Shown one piece after another: positions 23,001 to 59,700 of a stretch of DNA of 64,000 nt. Source of the stretch: Paraspadella gotoi (taxonomy: Eukaryota; Chaetognatha); NCBI GenBank assembly GCA_051294375.1, contig CM119265.1, positions 6,395,489-6,459,488 of the forward strand. The letters are read 5' to 3'. Numbering within the stretch: the first letter of the stretch is position 1; each line of letters starts with the position of its first letter. The translations under genes and the position numbers were made by a program. The notes under the pieces are model-generated. The model was not told the origin of the DNA and ran no database searches. It saw nothing but the letters and a program-made list of their open reading frames with translations.

Positions 23001-26000
23001 GACGTTTCCTTGCGCAGTCTGAGAGGGAAACCAGTTAGGAATCAACAAAAGCTCAACCAGGATTCATTCGACAACCGACTTACCTCTCCTCGACGTCGGC
23101 GATGATTGCTTCATGCTTGACTTTTAGTTTGCCAAGCTGCTTGGCTTTATCTTCTTCCTCAGCGAGAGAAGCTTGCAGCTCCTGAGACTTTTCTTCCAGT
23201 TGCTTTTTCTCTTTAGCAAGCTGCCAAATAAAGCCGAGTTAAAACCACTGGATCCGGTATTCACTGACAAATTGTCAAATTGCTCCATCTACCTTCTGAC
23301 CACCGTCGGTCGTGTTCTGCAATTCTTCCTCGAGCTTCTTCAGTTTGGCGTCGGTAGAGACTTTTTCGAGCTGCAACTTTTGCCGGGCTTGCTCTTCCTC
23401 CTCCAACTGCTCTGTCAAGTCCCCAATGGTTTGCACCATCTTTTTCTTTTCGGAGACCATGGTTTGGGCGCGCTCTTCCTCTTCCTCTAGACGAGCCTGT
23501 GAAAAGTCATAAAGTAAGCATATACTGGGTTTACCGGGCTTGCCAAAACCGCCTTTTGAATACCGACCTCCATGTCTTGAAGGTGCTCCTCCAGTTCTTG
23601 TTTCCGTTGAGCGAGACGCACGCGCATCTCTTCAGCTTCCGCACACATTTCCGTCTCGGCCTGCAGTTGTTCTGCCAGGATATTCTTTTCTTCGTGCAGC
23701 TGAAGGGCCTTGCGTTCAAAGTCTTTAATCAACTGGTCAGCCTGTTTCTGCTTCTCGGCGAGAGTTCTAATGAATACAGAAAATAATCGTTAAATTGGAT
23801 TTAACAGATTAACAATGAACAAAGAAATAAAAATGAAACTCACTTGATTTCTTCCTCCTTGATAATGAGCTCTTCGTCAGTTCGAGTAACCTGATGGAAA
23901 GCAAAAAAAAAAACAAATACAAATGAGTTGTCAGAATTTGCAATTTTCATCAGTTTCCGCGAGTCTCACCTGCAACAGAGGCTTGACTTTGGTGAAGAGG
24001 CGCCACCAGTGCCAGTTCCTCAGCTTGAGGTAAGAGGCGGCGTTCCTCTGAATGATGCGAATGGCGTTGATCTGCTCTTGACGCCGCTTGAAGGCGCGTC
24101 GAGAAAGGTTCCCTCGACAGTAGGCTTGAAAGTTGACAATCAAATCTAGGGAATTGGGAGAGAAGACGGGAAAAGCGCGTTGAGAAAACTCACGATTCAT
24201 ATTTCTAATTCATATCATAATTTCTAACCAGTCAGCTTGAGATCGCGCTCCTCTTCCAAATGAGCAAGGACCCCGGCGCGGAAGAAAATCTTGGATTGTC
24301 CGATGCGGTACAGATTCTTGTCCAGTTCAAGAATCTCGATCATTTTCTCACAGGCCTTTTTGCCATCCATGAAGCCCTTGGGAATCACGCCGGGGGTTAA
24401 GATTTCGTACCTAGATTTAAAAAAAAAAAGTCGAGCATAAAAATCCCCAAATACATACGTAGTAAACAAAACAGAGTTGACAAGATTTTACTTTCTCTTT
24501 ACCTCTGACGGAATTCCTGAAACGGAATGCGATTGGGAAAACCTTGACGGCAAATTCGAATGCCCTCCAATACGCCATTGCACCTGCATAAACGCAAAAG
24601 TTGATTAAATTGGAAACGCTCAAACAGTTCAATTTCCCGATATAACAAGACAAACCTTAGCTGGTCCAGCACAAGGGTTGACGATATTTTTCCGGCGCGC
24701 TTCTCGTGGTTCGGAATGATGCATCGCACAAAGTTAGGGTTTGTGTTTCGGAGCGTATTCATGAGGCGAGAGAGCTGCTCTTTGTAGAGTTGACCCACCG
24801 TTCGGAACATACCCTTCCTCGTGCGAGCACCGAATTGACCCTCGTTTAACGCGCGAGCGCCCATGCCTACGCGTAATGGTGAAGAGAGCATTGAAAAAAT
24901 TGCTTCAGATACATAATTTCAAAATATTAAACAGAGTTTTCAGGGATGGGTTTCTGGTGGTAATTCTCATGGTGTGAAATAAAATCGATTTAAAATAAGA
25001 TATCTTTAGATAAAACTTTTATCATTTAACTTCAAAGACAAATGGGGGCATGACATATGAACTGTTATTGCGGGAAAACTGAAATGAATTTATTTTTACA
25101 AGACAGAAAGACGAATTACTGTCGGGTTGTCAAGAAGGAATAATCAAACGACAGTAACATTTCAATCGTTCTAACAAACACTTCAGCAAAATGGTTGAGG
25201 AGAAGATTACTCGCAGAAAAGAATTTTGTATTTCTAATGAATAAAAACTTCCTTTCTGCGAAAAGGATCCATGTGAATGAAACGCCAGATTTTCCAACTT
25301 ACATAGCAACTGAAGATCGCTTTCGGTTATTTTATTCCCTGAATAATTTAAAATGACGAAAGTGTGGAAACAAAGGAATTTTTACAGCGAACTTAAACTT
25401 AACGTGTTATACTAAAATTCTACAATCAAGCTGTCTCAATTCTCGTTAATTACTTTCAAGAAAAGCAAAAAAATAGGGCTCGTCTTCCGTGATTTTTTTT
25501 ATGAAATAAAATATCGAGAAAGTCAAAATAAAACTTAAAATTTTTCAAATAACTAAAAAAATTTCGGGATGTTAAACGATAGTTGCCAAGAAGAATTTCT
25601 GAAAAATTCGCGGTTAACACAATCATGCGAAATGACATATTTTTTTAAATACGAATTTTGAATTAAATAATAAACACGAAAGCCGAATTTATTAAAGAGG
25701 GCCATAGATTTATTTAGGCACTAATTTTGAAAGGGGAAAAATAAATAAATAAAAATTATTAAACAATTTTTAAAAATATCCAGATTACTTGCCTACAATC
25801 TCGGCGTCTTTCCAGATGAGGTTGACGAACGAATCGGTTGAATTTTGAAGAAGTGCAACAACGTTCTCGTTGAGAGGATCCATGTTCTTCATCAACCATT
25901 GGTCGGACGAGTAATCGACGCGACCCGCGTAGTGGATCAGGGCGAAGTCCGAATTGGAACGGAACTCAGGCTTCATAAATTTGGGGTGCTGGAGGGAAGG

Positions 26001-29000
26001 GGACGGAAATGTAAAAAGATCGAATTCACAAACACAATAGAAAAAAACCGAGTCCTCCATATTGAAAAACTACCTGCGAGTGAGACTTCGTGATTTTGTC
26101 TACGAAGGAGCTATCGGTGGCTTTGGGAAACCAGCACTCCTCGTCCAGCAAAGCAAGGATCCCCATGGGTTTTTCGAGCAAGTCGATGGTGGGTTGCAAA
26201 TCCAAACCGAAATCGATGAACTTCCATTCAATTCCTTCGCGCTTGTACTCCTGCAAACGAATATAGACGAGATGAATTATGCTGATGACCTTCATATGCA
26301 ATTTTTCAATGCGTCACCTCTTGTTCAAGGATGAACATGGTGTGGTTGAAGAGCTGCTGGAGCTTTTCGTTTGTGTAGTTGATGCACAGTTGCTCGAAGG
26401 AGTTGATGTCGAAAATTTCGAAACCGGCAATGTCGAGAATGCCGATGAAGGAAGACACGGACACCCGTTTCGTCCTGAAAAATATTGCCGGTTCGATTAT
26501 AAGGCTAAAATAAAAGGTGTCACGCAAGTCCAAATTTACCTGTCTAAAGATCGATTTATGCGTTGAACTATCCATTTGAACATTCGTTCGTAAATGGCTT
26601 TCGAGAGAGCTTCGCTAGCAAATTCAACCTAAAGAGCGATTCATAAATTCTTTAAAAGCGCAAATAAAATTATGTAGTATAAATGGTTATAAGAATATTC
26701 GGTCACTACTCACTTGGTCTTTCGTTTGCGATTTCGTCACATAATCGCGACCAACTTTGATGCGGGGTTTCAAGAGGGCGCGCGTAAAATCGGTAACGTT
26801 AATGCCTAAGAATAGTCACACAGATATTACGGTAAAATCCATGCTAATCGTATAAACAAAAAATAGGATGGACGACTGACCCATCAAATGGCAGATTTTC
26901 TGGGCGACCGTGTTCTCGGGCAAAACTGCCTGATCCGAGTTGCGTTCCTGGCGGAAGGAGAGGTTGCCGAACTGCAAGACGGCCGAGCAGACGCGGACGA
27001 TCTGATGCGTCTCCTCTTGAGTCATCCCCATTATCTTCATAGCCTTGAGCGTCTCTTGCCACTCGGTGGCCGAATCTGAGTGAGCCAGCTGAAGGGAATT
27101 CAAAACAGTTATTTCTCTAAGTTTTACCCTGTCGAGACCTTGTCCTCGATTTTTACCTCAATATCTCCCTGAGTCAAGAATCTGTACGTCTTGAAATCCT
27201 CGAGAATGAACTCTTGTTTCTCCTGCGCAGAGCAACCCTTGAGCATCTGGTAGAAAATGTGGAATGAGCGCTCGTCCTTCGCCTGGCGGATGGCGCGTTG
27301 CTTCTCCAGAAGGTAAGTTTCGATGTTGGCACCTGAGTAGGTTATAAGGAAAAGGTTCGATGTTTAATATTGTTTATGTTTTGAACGAGAGGCATTGAAA
27401 TGGCGACAAAATGAAAAAATACATTTCCATATATCTACTACAAACATTAAAAACATTTAGTTCTACGTTACCAGCGATATATCCGGACATGTCAAAATTG
27501 ATTCGGATGAATTTGCCGAATCTCGAAGAATTGTCGTTCTTGACTGTTTTCGCGTTACCAAACGCCTCCATGATCGGATTGGCCTGCAACAACTGGGCCT
27601 CGAGTTCGCCCTTTTAGGAAAAAGGGTGTGTGGGCAGAAGGATGGAATGGGATTCAGAAACGTTAGAATCAGTAACCGCAAAAGTGAAAGAGAAACAGAA
27701 AGGGAAAGTGATTTTTTTTTTAATTAAATCAAAACCAAAATAGAAAAACATAGGTTTTTATCATAAATCATAGAACTTTCGTTCACATGCTGACAAAATT
27801 TTAAGAATCCTGATCCACCAAGAAGTCCTCATCCAAACCCTAACATTTTTAAAAGAATTGATTGAAAAAGGAAAGTAGTTTCCTGCCGCATTCAACTTTC
27901 ACATAAAAATTATCCTTCTCCACCAATCGGCAAAACGAAATTTAACCTGTTGGAACGCGTTCCTTTCTTCTGACTAGAGTTTCAAAATCGAGTTAGTTTT
28001 AAAATTCCTCAAACTAACAAAGTTCTGAAATTCATGTTTTAATAAACTCGCCTGATTGTGAATACGCGTGATGCCTCCTGGAGTGGTTTTGCTCGAAGAG
28101 GCGACATGGGCGAGGTATTGGATCACCTAAACGCGACAAAGTTTGTATCAATGACCAATTGAATGAACATTATTATAAAAGTATATTAAAAAAAAGATTT
28201 TTACTTTTTTAGTGTTTTCCGTTTTTCCAGCTCCGGACTCCCCGGTGCACAAGATGGACTGATCCTCTCTGTCTTGCAACATGGACCGATAGGCGGTGTC
28301 TAAATAAAATTGTTTAAAAAGAATCGGACAAAATCGACCATGAAACTAAAAAACTACCATAATACGAATCTTACCGGTAATGGCGAATACGTGAGGCGGT
28401 ACTTCGTGGCGTTTCTTCCCTTTGTACAATTCGATGACTTTTTCCGTGTAAATCGGCAAATTTCTGTATGGGTTGACGACGACGCAGAACAGACCGGAAT
28501 ACGTGTAGATCAAACCTGAAAAATATCTGCGAAAAAAAGGAATCCCACGCTTTATTTGATATTAAGCCCCAATTACCCTGCGCCGTCCGATGAAAAAAAA
28601 CTACCTGTCTTTGAGATTGTGCAAGACGGACGCTTCGTTGAGGCATGTGAGCTCGGCCATGTCCTCCACTTTATCAAACTTTGGAGGATTCATCTTCTGC
28701 ACGTCGTCTTTCGGGACATTCTGCTCTTTTCCGGAATCAAGCTTGACCTGAAATTTAATGATGAAGTTACTCTTTTCAAAACGTCGCTAGATAATTATTT
28801 CCTCCGCAGAACTTACTTTGAAATAGTCTCCATGGTCGGACTGCACCGAGCCCCTCACGAATCCCTCCTGCTCGTCTGGCACCCATACCAGCTTCTTCGC
28901 AGTCCAATCGGCCTGGATATAAGGACGAATGCGATTGAAAAAATAATAAGCTTCCCGCACGTCCCATTCTCCCCCATTCTATGCCCGATCAGAAACCTGG

Positions 29001-29128
29001 GTGGCGGGATCGTTGACTAGCCCCTTTTGATTGGCGACGAGATACTGCATGGCCGCGGGATCGAGCCCGTTTCTGTTGGAGTCCTCTCCGTCCTGTCCGC
29101 TGACGCTGGTTTTCTTGGAGGCCACCAT
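17010..29128 (-). CDS. zip: Non-muscle myosin II heavy chain (zipper/MYH9-10 type)
   Basis: Thirty-eight exons encode 1992 residues with all phases closing: 29128-28997, 28912-28817, 28747-28605, 28526-28375, 28299-28205, 28126-28052, 27610-27472, 27332-27157, 27088-26881, 26805-26714, 26628-26540, 26474-26318, 26250-26074, 25988-25793, 24866-24656, 24583-24503, 24410-24229, 24145-23970, 23890-23844, 23766-23568, 23496-23293, 23220-23084, 23018-22820, 22754-22589, 22510-22345, 22256-22133, 22043-21897, 21623-21354, 21208-21041, 20951-20697, 20629-20517, 20439-20277, 20179-19856, 19650-19450, 19175-18984, 18546-18421, 17297-17184, 17096-17010. The motor carries P-loop GESGAGKT (194-201), switch [10 protein letters not shown] (256-264) and switch II DIAGFE (480-485). 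Two IQ motifs lie at about 802-845, then a coiled-coil rod to about 1940 and a non-helical tailpiece with an acidic DDSTDGE casein-kinase-2-like site. The motor wording is non-muscle/smooth, not striated. It drives cortical contractility and cytokinesis as a bipolar filament. Introns 6 and 14 use GC donors. Confidence 0.95.
25303..25338 (-). other. Candidate 36-nt cassette exon at myosin loop 2
   Basis: Inside intron 14 the minus strand shows an acceptor (attattcag), 36 bases without a stop, and a strong donor (gtaagt). Both ends are phase 1, matching the intron. Inclusion would insert twelve residues reading [12 protein letters not shown] and recode the following Gly to Cys. The site lies after residue 642, just before MGARALNEG in the 50/20-kDa loop that contacts actin. 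Vertebrate NMHC-IIB carries a regulated insert (B2) at this place. The exon is predicted from splice signals only. Confidence 0.5.
27947..27973 (-). other. Candidate 27-nt microexon at myosin loop 1
   Basis: Inside intron 6 the minus strand reads acceptor ctctag, 27 bases in frame, and donor gttaaa, phase 0 at both ends. It would insert nine residues, SEERNAFQQ, after residue 231. That is between HNQ and GELEAQLL in the 25/50-kDa loop near the nucleotide pocket, where vertebrate NMHC-IIB has its regulated B1 insert. The upstream exon ends at a GC donor (CAG|GCGAGT), which is common next to alternative exons. No transcript evidence is available here. Confidence 0.55.
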
Positions 29129-29916
29129 CTTTATATTAACCCCTCTTCCACGCGAGGTGGATTTTAATTAAAAAAAATAGTCTAAATGTTTGTCTTCAGT
29201 ATTTGAGTTCGGACTTCGCGGCTTCTCGCAGGCGAAAAGAAAACCAAAGGGAAATATATATGACTCGAAAACGAGTTTTCTTTTCAAGTTTTTCTTTGTG
29301 AATTAATGAATTATAAAAGCATTACATTTGCTATCGGCTTGGCGTTTCGGTTTTGATAACAATTGATAAACAAAAAAGTGGGAGACGGCGTCGAAATCCG
29401 CTTTCTTTTTAACTTTCATTTAAAGCTTATCGTTTTGAGTTTAAAGGCCGAAGCGGATAGGAGAAGGAGAGAGAGAAAGAAACTGTGAGAATACTTCGAA
29501 CATCGGACGGTGGGTCGGAGAGTCACTGTTCGAAGTCGACGTGGGCGATCGAAGCGTCTTTGTTTAAAAATTATAAAACGGTAAAAGAGAGACTGCTTAA
29601 AATTCGTTTCATATATCTGGAAAGAAAAAAATCTCGAGAAGATAAAAAGAAAAAAATATTTTAAAAGCGAGAGGGAACAAATAAAACAGGCAATGACAGC
29701 TACGTAAATCTTGTCACAAATAAATTGGAGGGGGGAGGAGAAAAAAAAAAAGAAAAAAAAAAAGAGTAGAACTCTTCGAATACAAGAAAAATATTCGGCG
29801 GAATGGAAGTGAAAATCTCATTAGCGATCCCTCAGCCGACGACGAGAGGAGCGATCTTGCGAGATATCGGGGAAAAGGGGGGGGGAACGGGGCGAAGGGG
29901 CGGGGGGGAATCGTTT
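29129..29916. other. Intergenic gap: myosin promoter/5' UTR and pecanex 3' UTR
   Basis: This 788-base gap must hold both the pecanex 3' end and the myosin promoter region. It is AT-rich with poly(A) and purine tracts around 29730-29770 and a G-run near 29875-29905. I see no CDS, no RNA gene and no convincing TATA element. Confidence 0.6.
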
Positions 29917-54256
<24,340 letters not shown>

Positions 54257-54677
54257 TTTTTTTCACCCGGATCTTTTTTCAATTTCATGTAAGTTTCTCG
54301 ATCGCTCGTCGCACCGATCTTTTTTTTTTTTTAACTTTTTTCGTTACAATCTCATCGTCGATATCTTTCTCCTCTTTCTTGGGCCAGATTCATCCCTTTC
54401 TTCTTTTTTCTTATTTAATAAGTCGCTGTTTACATTTTAAATCGAGGGAGAGAATCTTTTATTTCGCTTGGGGCAGTCATTATTTCTTTTCTTTTCCCCA
54501 ACTTTGAGGGATCAGAGATTGTTTTTACTAGAGCTATAAGTGAAACAGTTGTAGTAGTAAGGAGTATCGCATTACGTCGAATACTACCTAAACAAAAAAA
54601 GACTCCAAAAACATTAAAGGAAGGACTCGAGAGGGTTAAAAATCAACGACTAAAAAGTCTGCTAAAAACTAATTCGG
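54257..54677. other. Intergenic gap between EIF2B2 and pecanex
   Basis: Only 421 bases separate the eIF2B beta stop from the pecanex start on the same strand. A minus-strand AATAAA (54458-54463) could end the EIF2B2 transcript about 215 bases after its stop. That leaves roughly 200 bases for the pecanex promoter and leader. Pyrimidine tracts are frequent on the plus strand. Confidence 0.55.
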
Positions 54678-56222
54678 CTATGAGCTTGACCCTCGTTTCC
54701 TTTCCAGCTCGTAATCATCCTGGTGATATAAATCCATCAAAAGTCTATAAACATAGGACGGGGCGTGACCGCCGATGTTAGAGATGAAAAGCGTCACCAA
54801 ATCCGGTGGTACGTAATCGAACAGTGGGCAGGGGATTTGGAGCGAGGGAGAAATCAGGCATCCGGCTTTTAAGGGGAAGGGAAAAAAAAATGTTTTAATT
54901 GTATTTTTTCCTACAAATTTTTCAAAAGTCACCTTTAGCGAGAGGAAAAATTTTTTCGGGCGAAAGAAACTGATTGAAAGAATCGTGGTCGGACGATCGA
55001 AAAAATTGCGGGGAAAGTTTGTACATGGCCGAAACGACGACGAGAGGAACTACGAGAAGCAACGTCGCGGTAAATTTGGGTATTTAACAGTTAACACGAA
55101 CATTCCCCCTACTCCATCTCTTCTCACCGGAATGATGCTTGGCCGCCATGGCGATCATTCGGGCGCCAGCTACGCTCTGCAGGCCTCCGTCCGCCAAAAT
55201 GGAATGCGTACCCAATATTACTTTGTTGACGCGCGACATGATTGCAAAGACGGCGGAATCTGTAATGAGCGTCACGTCGATACCCGCGTCGCTTAAGGCC
55301 GCCGCCATCTGGTGGCCCTTGAAATGCGGGGCCGTCTCAGCGACTATGACCTTACCCAAAAGAAAGAAAAAGTGCATCAGTACCGGACGGGAACTTCGAA
55401 GAACACGAAACCAACCTTGATCGTTCTTGATCGTCCCGGTTTTCGAAGGAATTGTTCTACAGTTCTGCTATGCCCAGCGGTGAGTATAACTTCGTCGGTA
55501 TGAATGTGCTCTAACGCCTGCGCCGTGATGTTTTCTGTTCATAACGACTAGACGCTTCATCCGATAAAGCCAATCGATCCATCATGTAATTCGTTTTTTT
55601 TCCTTACCGATAGAAGTTTCGAGCTCGGAGTCTAGTTCCTCCAGCGCCTCGAGGATATTGGCCCGAAGATCGTTCTTGCCAGCTGACGGATTCTTTGTAG
55701 GTCGCGGATGCAAGACCATTCCTTCACGAGCCAAACGACCAACTCCTATATTCAGAACAGGACTCATTAAATGGCGACGGGTTCACCTTCCTGATCTCTC
55801 GGTCTTACCCGCATCCCCTATATTTCCCCCGAGGAAGGCTCCAGATATTCCGTCTTCTTCTTCTCTCACGACCTTCAGGACTCGCCTCACCATGTTCCCC
55901 ACGACGACCTCGGATGGCCGGACCGCCATCAAGCGGAAACCGTAGTCGTGAATCAAATCCAACAACTCCGCCGACGTCGACCATCTGAGACCACCAAAAA
56001 TATCTTTTGAAATTTAAGTTTCTTTTACATACATTTTCCCCATTTTTATTTGTCTTACTCTGCCTGGGCAACGACTTCTTTCAACAAGGCTAAAGTCTCG
56101 AGAGCGATTTGGTAGGAACTCAGCGAGTTTTTGTCGCCAGAATAATCGGCCGAGTCAAGGCGGAGTCTATTGGAGAAGTCGTCAATCTTTGCCGCTAAAT
56201 GCGACAGGGCTTCCGATACCAT
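54678..56222 (-). CDS. EIF2B2: Translation initiation factor eIF2B subunit beta
   Basis: Seven exons (56222-56059, 55984-55809, 55745-55608, 55534-55416, 55350-55128, 55049-54933, 54865-54678) encode 374 residues, against 351 in human. The regulatory-subunit fold shared by the alpha, beta and delta subunits is clear. The N-terminal helical part is followed by [20 protein letters not shown]. Next come [30 protein letters not shown] and the C-terminal [18 protein letters not shown]. These are diagnostic of the beta subunit. It belongs to the decameric GDP-GTP exchange factor for eIF2 and helps sense phosphorylated eIF2alpha. The last residues, ERKRGSSS, extend beyond the human end. It lies tail to head with beta-PIX and pecanex. 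Confidence 0.96.
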
Positions 56223-56749
56223 GACGACTGACGAAGTAGGATCAATTTTCTTTCGCTAAAATTTTCTCCTTTTTTTCCAAGAGGGATTATCATCATGATC
56301 GGTGGTTTTGGGGCAAAATTATGGGTAAATTACATAAGATCCATCAAATGAGTAGAATATAAATACAAACAAAAGACAAAATCAATAATAAAACACCCAA
56401 ATCGGCAACAATGTAGACTAGCTACAGCAAATATTTTTAAATAAAAAAAGTCTTACTTAAATTTCCAAGATGATTTGTAATTTAATAAGCATTTGCAAAA
56501 TGATTTAAAAAACTAAATTCGTGGTCAACGACTAATTCAATGCAGACTACCTAGATTCTCGAAATTGGATGGATCGCACATAAATTACCGTCGTGATTAT
56601 GACAACAACAAAAATCAAGTCAAGTGCACACGGGTTGAATTCCCCCCTTCCCCCGGAAAACAACTATGTAGGCCAATTAATCTGCTTCCCCCCCCAATGT
56701 GAAATATATTTTGGTCCATGAGTATGCTATATATTTTAACCGAATGGAG
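56223..56749. other. Intergenic gap between beta-PIX and EIF2B2
   Basis: This 527-base AT-rich gap holds the beta-PIX 3' end and the EIF2B2 promoter. Two short poly(C) runs occur near 56641 and 56690. No gene, RNA or repeat of note is seen. Confidence 0.6.
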
Positions 56750-59700
56750 CTAAACGTAAGCGTTAGAGTCGTTAGTGTCGTTAACGGACACAGAAGGAGG
56801 CGGGGCCGATGGCGGCGGTTGCGAGGGCAGCGGGGGCGGAAGCGCCGGCGACGGAGGAGCGACGACGCTTGCGGTCAAGGAGGCGTTGGTCGTAGAGTCT
56901 TGACCGTTCTTCAAAGTTTTTCTAATCGTCATTTCCATTCGCTTTCGCGCTTTGCGTTCATAGTCCAAGGTCGTTCGTAAAGTCTGCGGATGATTAAAGG
57001 ATCGTATAAGGAATGCTGTTCGAGCCTTTTAATCATAATAGCATACTCGCCTTCATTTGTTCCATTATATCGGAAACCTGGTCCTTCAAGGCGTAAACCG
57101 TATCGACGAGAGTTTTTTCTTCTACCACCAACTGATTTCCTTTTCTCTCTTCCACGATAATCTTTTCCTCCTCGGCGATTAAAACCTTAAAATGTTTAGA
57201 TTCGTTTCACAGCAAATGAACAAAAAATGACCTACCAGGGAAAGACTGACCTGAGGAGAATCAAGCAGCGTAGAATTGACTGTATTTCTGGCTTTTACCG
57301 TCGTGCAATAAGCTTCGATCACGCGAAGAATTTCCGCCTCGTCCAAAATCCCATCCTCGGAGGATTTCTTCAAATTGCCTGAAAATTTGTCACAATAATC
57401 TTTACTTTGTAGTGGGATATGGCTGTTCCGTCCATTAGCACCGTTCTAGCTCTGGTCCGATTGATCCTTACGAAATTGTGACGGGCCGTTTTAAACACTG
57501 GTACAAAGTCTATCTCCAAATCCCAAGTTCTAGAAAGCAAAAATCTCCCGGACATTAGGGGCTAAACCCTCATCTTAACTCTCCACTTCCTACGTCCAAC
57601 CTCGAAGCAAGAGTGTTTACCTTTGGTAGTCGCAAGCAGTTTGTTGGAGCCATCCCCATTTCTCAACGAAACGAAGGGGAGGCCGGTTTGAGCCGACGGA
57701 CCCCCGAGGTTGGGTCGAACGGGTGGGTTGGGTCGCAAGCAGCTGTCAACGAAAAAGAAAACTGTCATCTCACGGGAATTCGCCTCAACCTAACTACCCT
57801 CTTTTTCTACCTTAGCGTCCATTGAGGATGATGAATGGGAATGACCGGCGGCCGCGACAAATGTTGATTCTGTTTCGAGCTTTGAGCGCGATTCAACCGA
57901 GCAGGAAGAGTCGCCGCCTTGTGAACGAACGACGGGGCAGGGTCTGAAAAGTTTATAAATCCGAACATGACCAACGATAAATGAAAAGGTTTTTAATATG
58001 TGTAACTCATTGCTTGTACCAATTTCACAAACAAACCTGCCGGTAACGTGGCGGACTTCGGTAAGTTCGGAGAGAGTGGAGCGACGGGAAGGGGTGAATG
58101 CGGTTGTGATTGTGACGATGTCGGGATAGGAGATTGTTGAGAATCGGAATGTAAATTAGTCTGCGTCGTTAAACCTAATTCAGAAAATTCAAATTAACTA
58201 GTAAGCAATATGCTATTATGCAAGTAATTCTATATTGAGAATACCAAATTACCAGATCTTATAATTTCTTGATTATTGGCCGCTGCGGCTGCTGACAACA
58301 TAATTGAGTACGACGACGGTGGAGGGGGTAGAGGGGGCGGGTGAGGGGATATAGCAGGTGGTGGTGGCGCTGGTGGTTTTCCAGAAAATTCCTGAGAATA
58401 TCATTTCTATCGATTAACTATGTAAATATAAATATAAAGACGCCGGTTCTGCGCAAATAAACTATTTTTTCCCAGCACCTGAGGCCTGAAAGTATGATTG
58501 TAAGGATGAGGAGGAGGGATGTTCGTGATGGGGACTAAAGTGGGTGGAGGCGAGGAATTATGATTCGCCCCGGCGGGAGAAGGTTGGGTCGCACAAAGAC
58601 TATCCAGTTCCGAAAACGAAGCTATCGGTGGCGCCACTACCGCTCCTTGCGTCAATGGCGCCGTCGAATCCGATTCCCCGTAAGAAGTCAAGGAGGTGGA
58701 CATTGAAGACGCGGTTCCCAAAGCCGAGGGGGAAGATGCCGGAGGAGGCGGTATCGGGGAAGACGAGGGCGTAACCCCGGACGAGGGCGAGCTGATTGAT
58801 GTTCCTTGAGAAAGCGCCGACAATCCTAAATTTCGCCAAGATAAAAATCGTGTTATAGTCTAATTTGGTATGGCAACCTGTGAAATTTCTTAAAATAATT
58901 TGAGGTTTGGGCTCGCTCTCACCGGAATCTTGCATGGGCAACGGGGGAGGCGTGTGTTGCTCGAGCCAAACGTCCCGATCGATCTTGCTAGTAAAGATGG
59001 CGTTTAATTTAGTTTCCCACTCGGCGTTCATTCCTAAGAGAAAAAATGATCTGACATTAGTAGCCAAATTCCAGTAACTGCTTCCTCGTCTTTTCATATG
59101 TTCTTGGCATTAGTTTTTTTTTCTTTTGTTTTGTATTCTTTCAATATAAAAGTATCTAATAATCTGTCCAGGCTCCCACCTGGCAAATTGCTCAATTCCA
59201 GAGCATTTTGAGGCGGAAAAGAGGAGACGGTTGACGAATCCATGCTGTCGTACATAGCTCCCTCTAAAAAAAAGATTTCGTAGAGAGTGAAGCAGAGTAA
59301 ACTAGATTACATACAATTTCTTTAGAGCAAAAAACTAAATATGTTTTTACATTTAGTTATTATTATTAATATTTTGCTACAGTTGTACTAAATAAAAGTA
59401 TGCAACTTAGATGTAACTATTGTACCTGCGTCAAGAAGCATGGAAGAGGCCGCTGAGGCGGGGATGATCTTGGCGACAATCCCACTGGCGTCTCCGTCGA
59501 ACCGACAATCGAGGACGAACTGCTTCATGCAGGGAGAAACCGAAAGAACGAGCAACGCTGACGGATAGAGCAAAAGAAATTGCTTCTTCGCTACCAAAGT
59601 CGACGCAGTGGACTAGGGGGAGGAAGAAAACTCGGATATGACGACCGATCATTTATCAATGGAGTATCAATTGGTTACCGAAGATTGATCGGTTCCCGTT

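Noticed and set aside
57379-57555. Open frame of about 60 codons in a beta-PIX intron
   Set aside because: The reading frame is not bounded by usable splice sites. The neighbouring exons join in phase without it.
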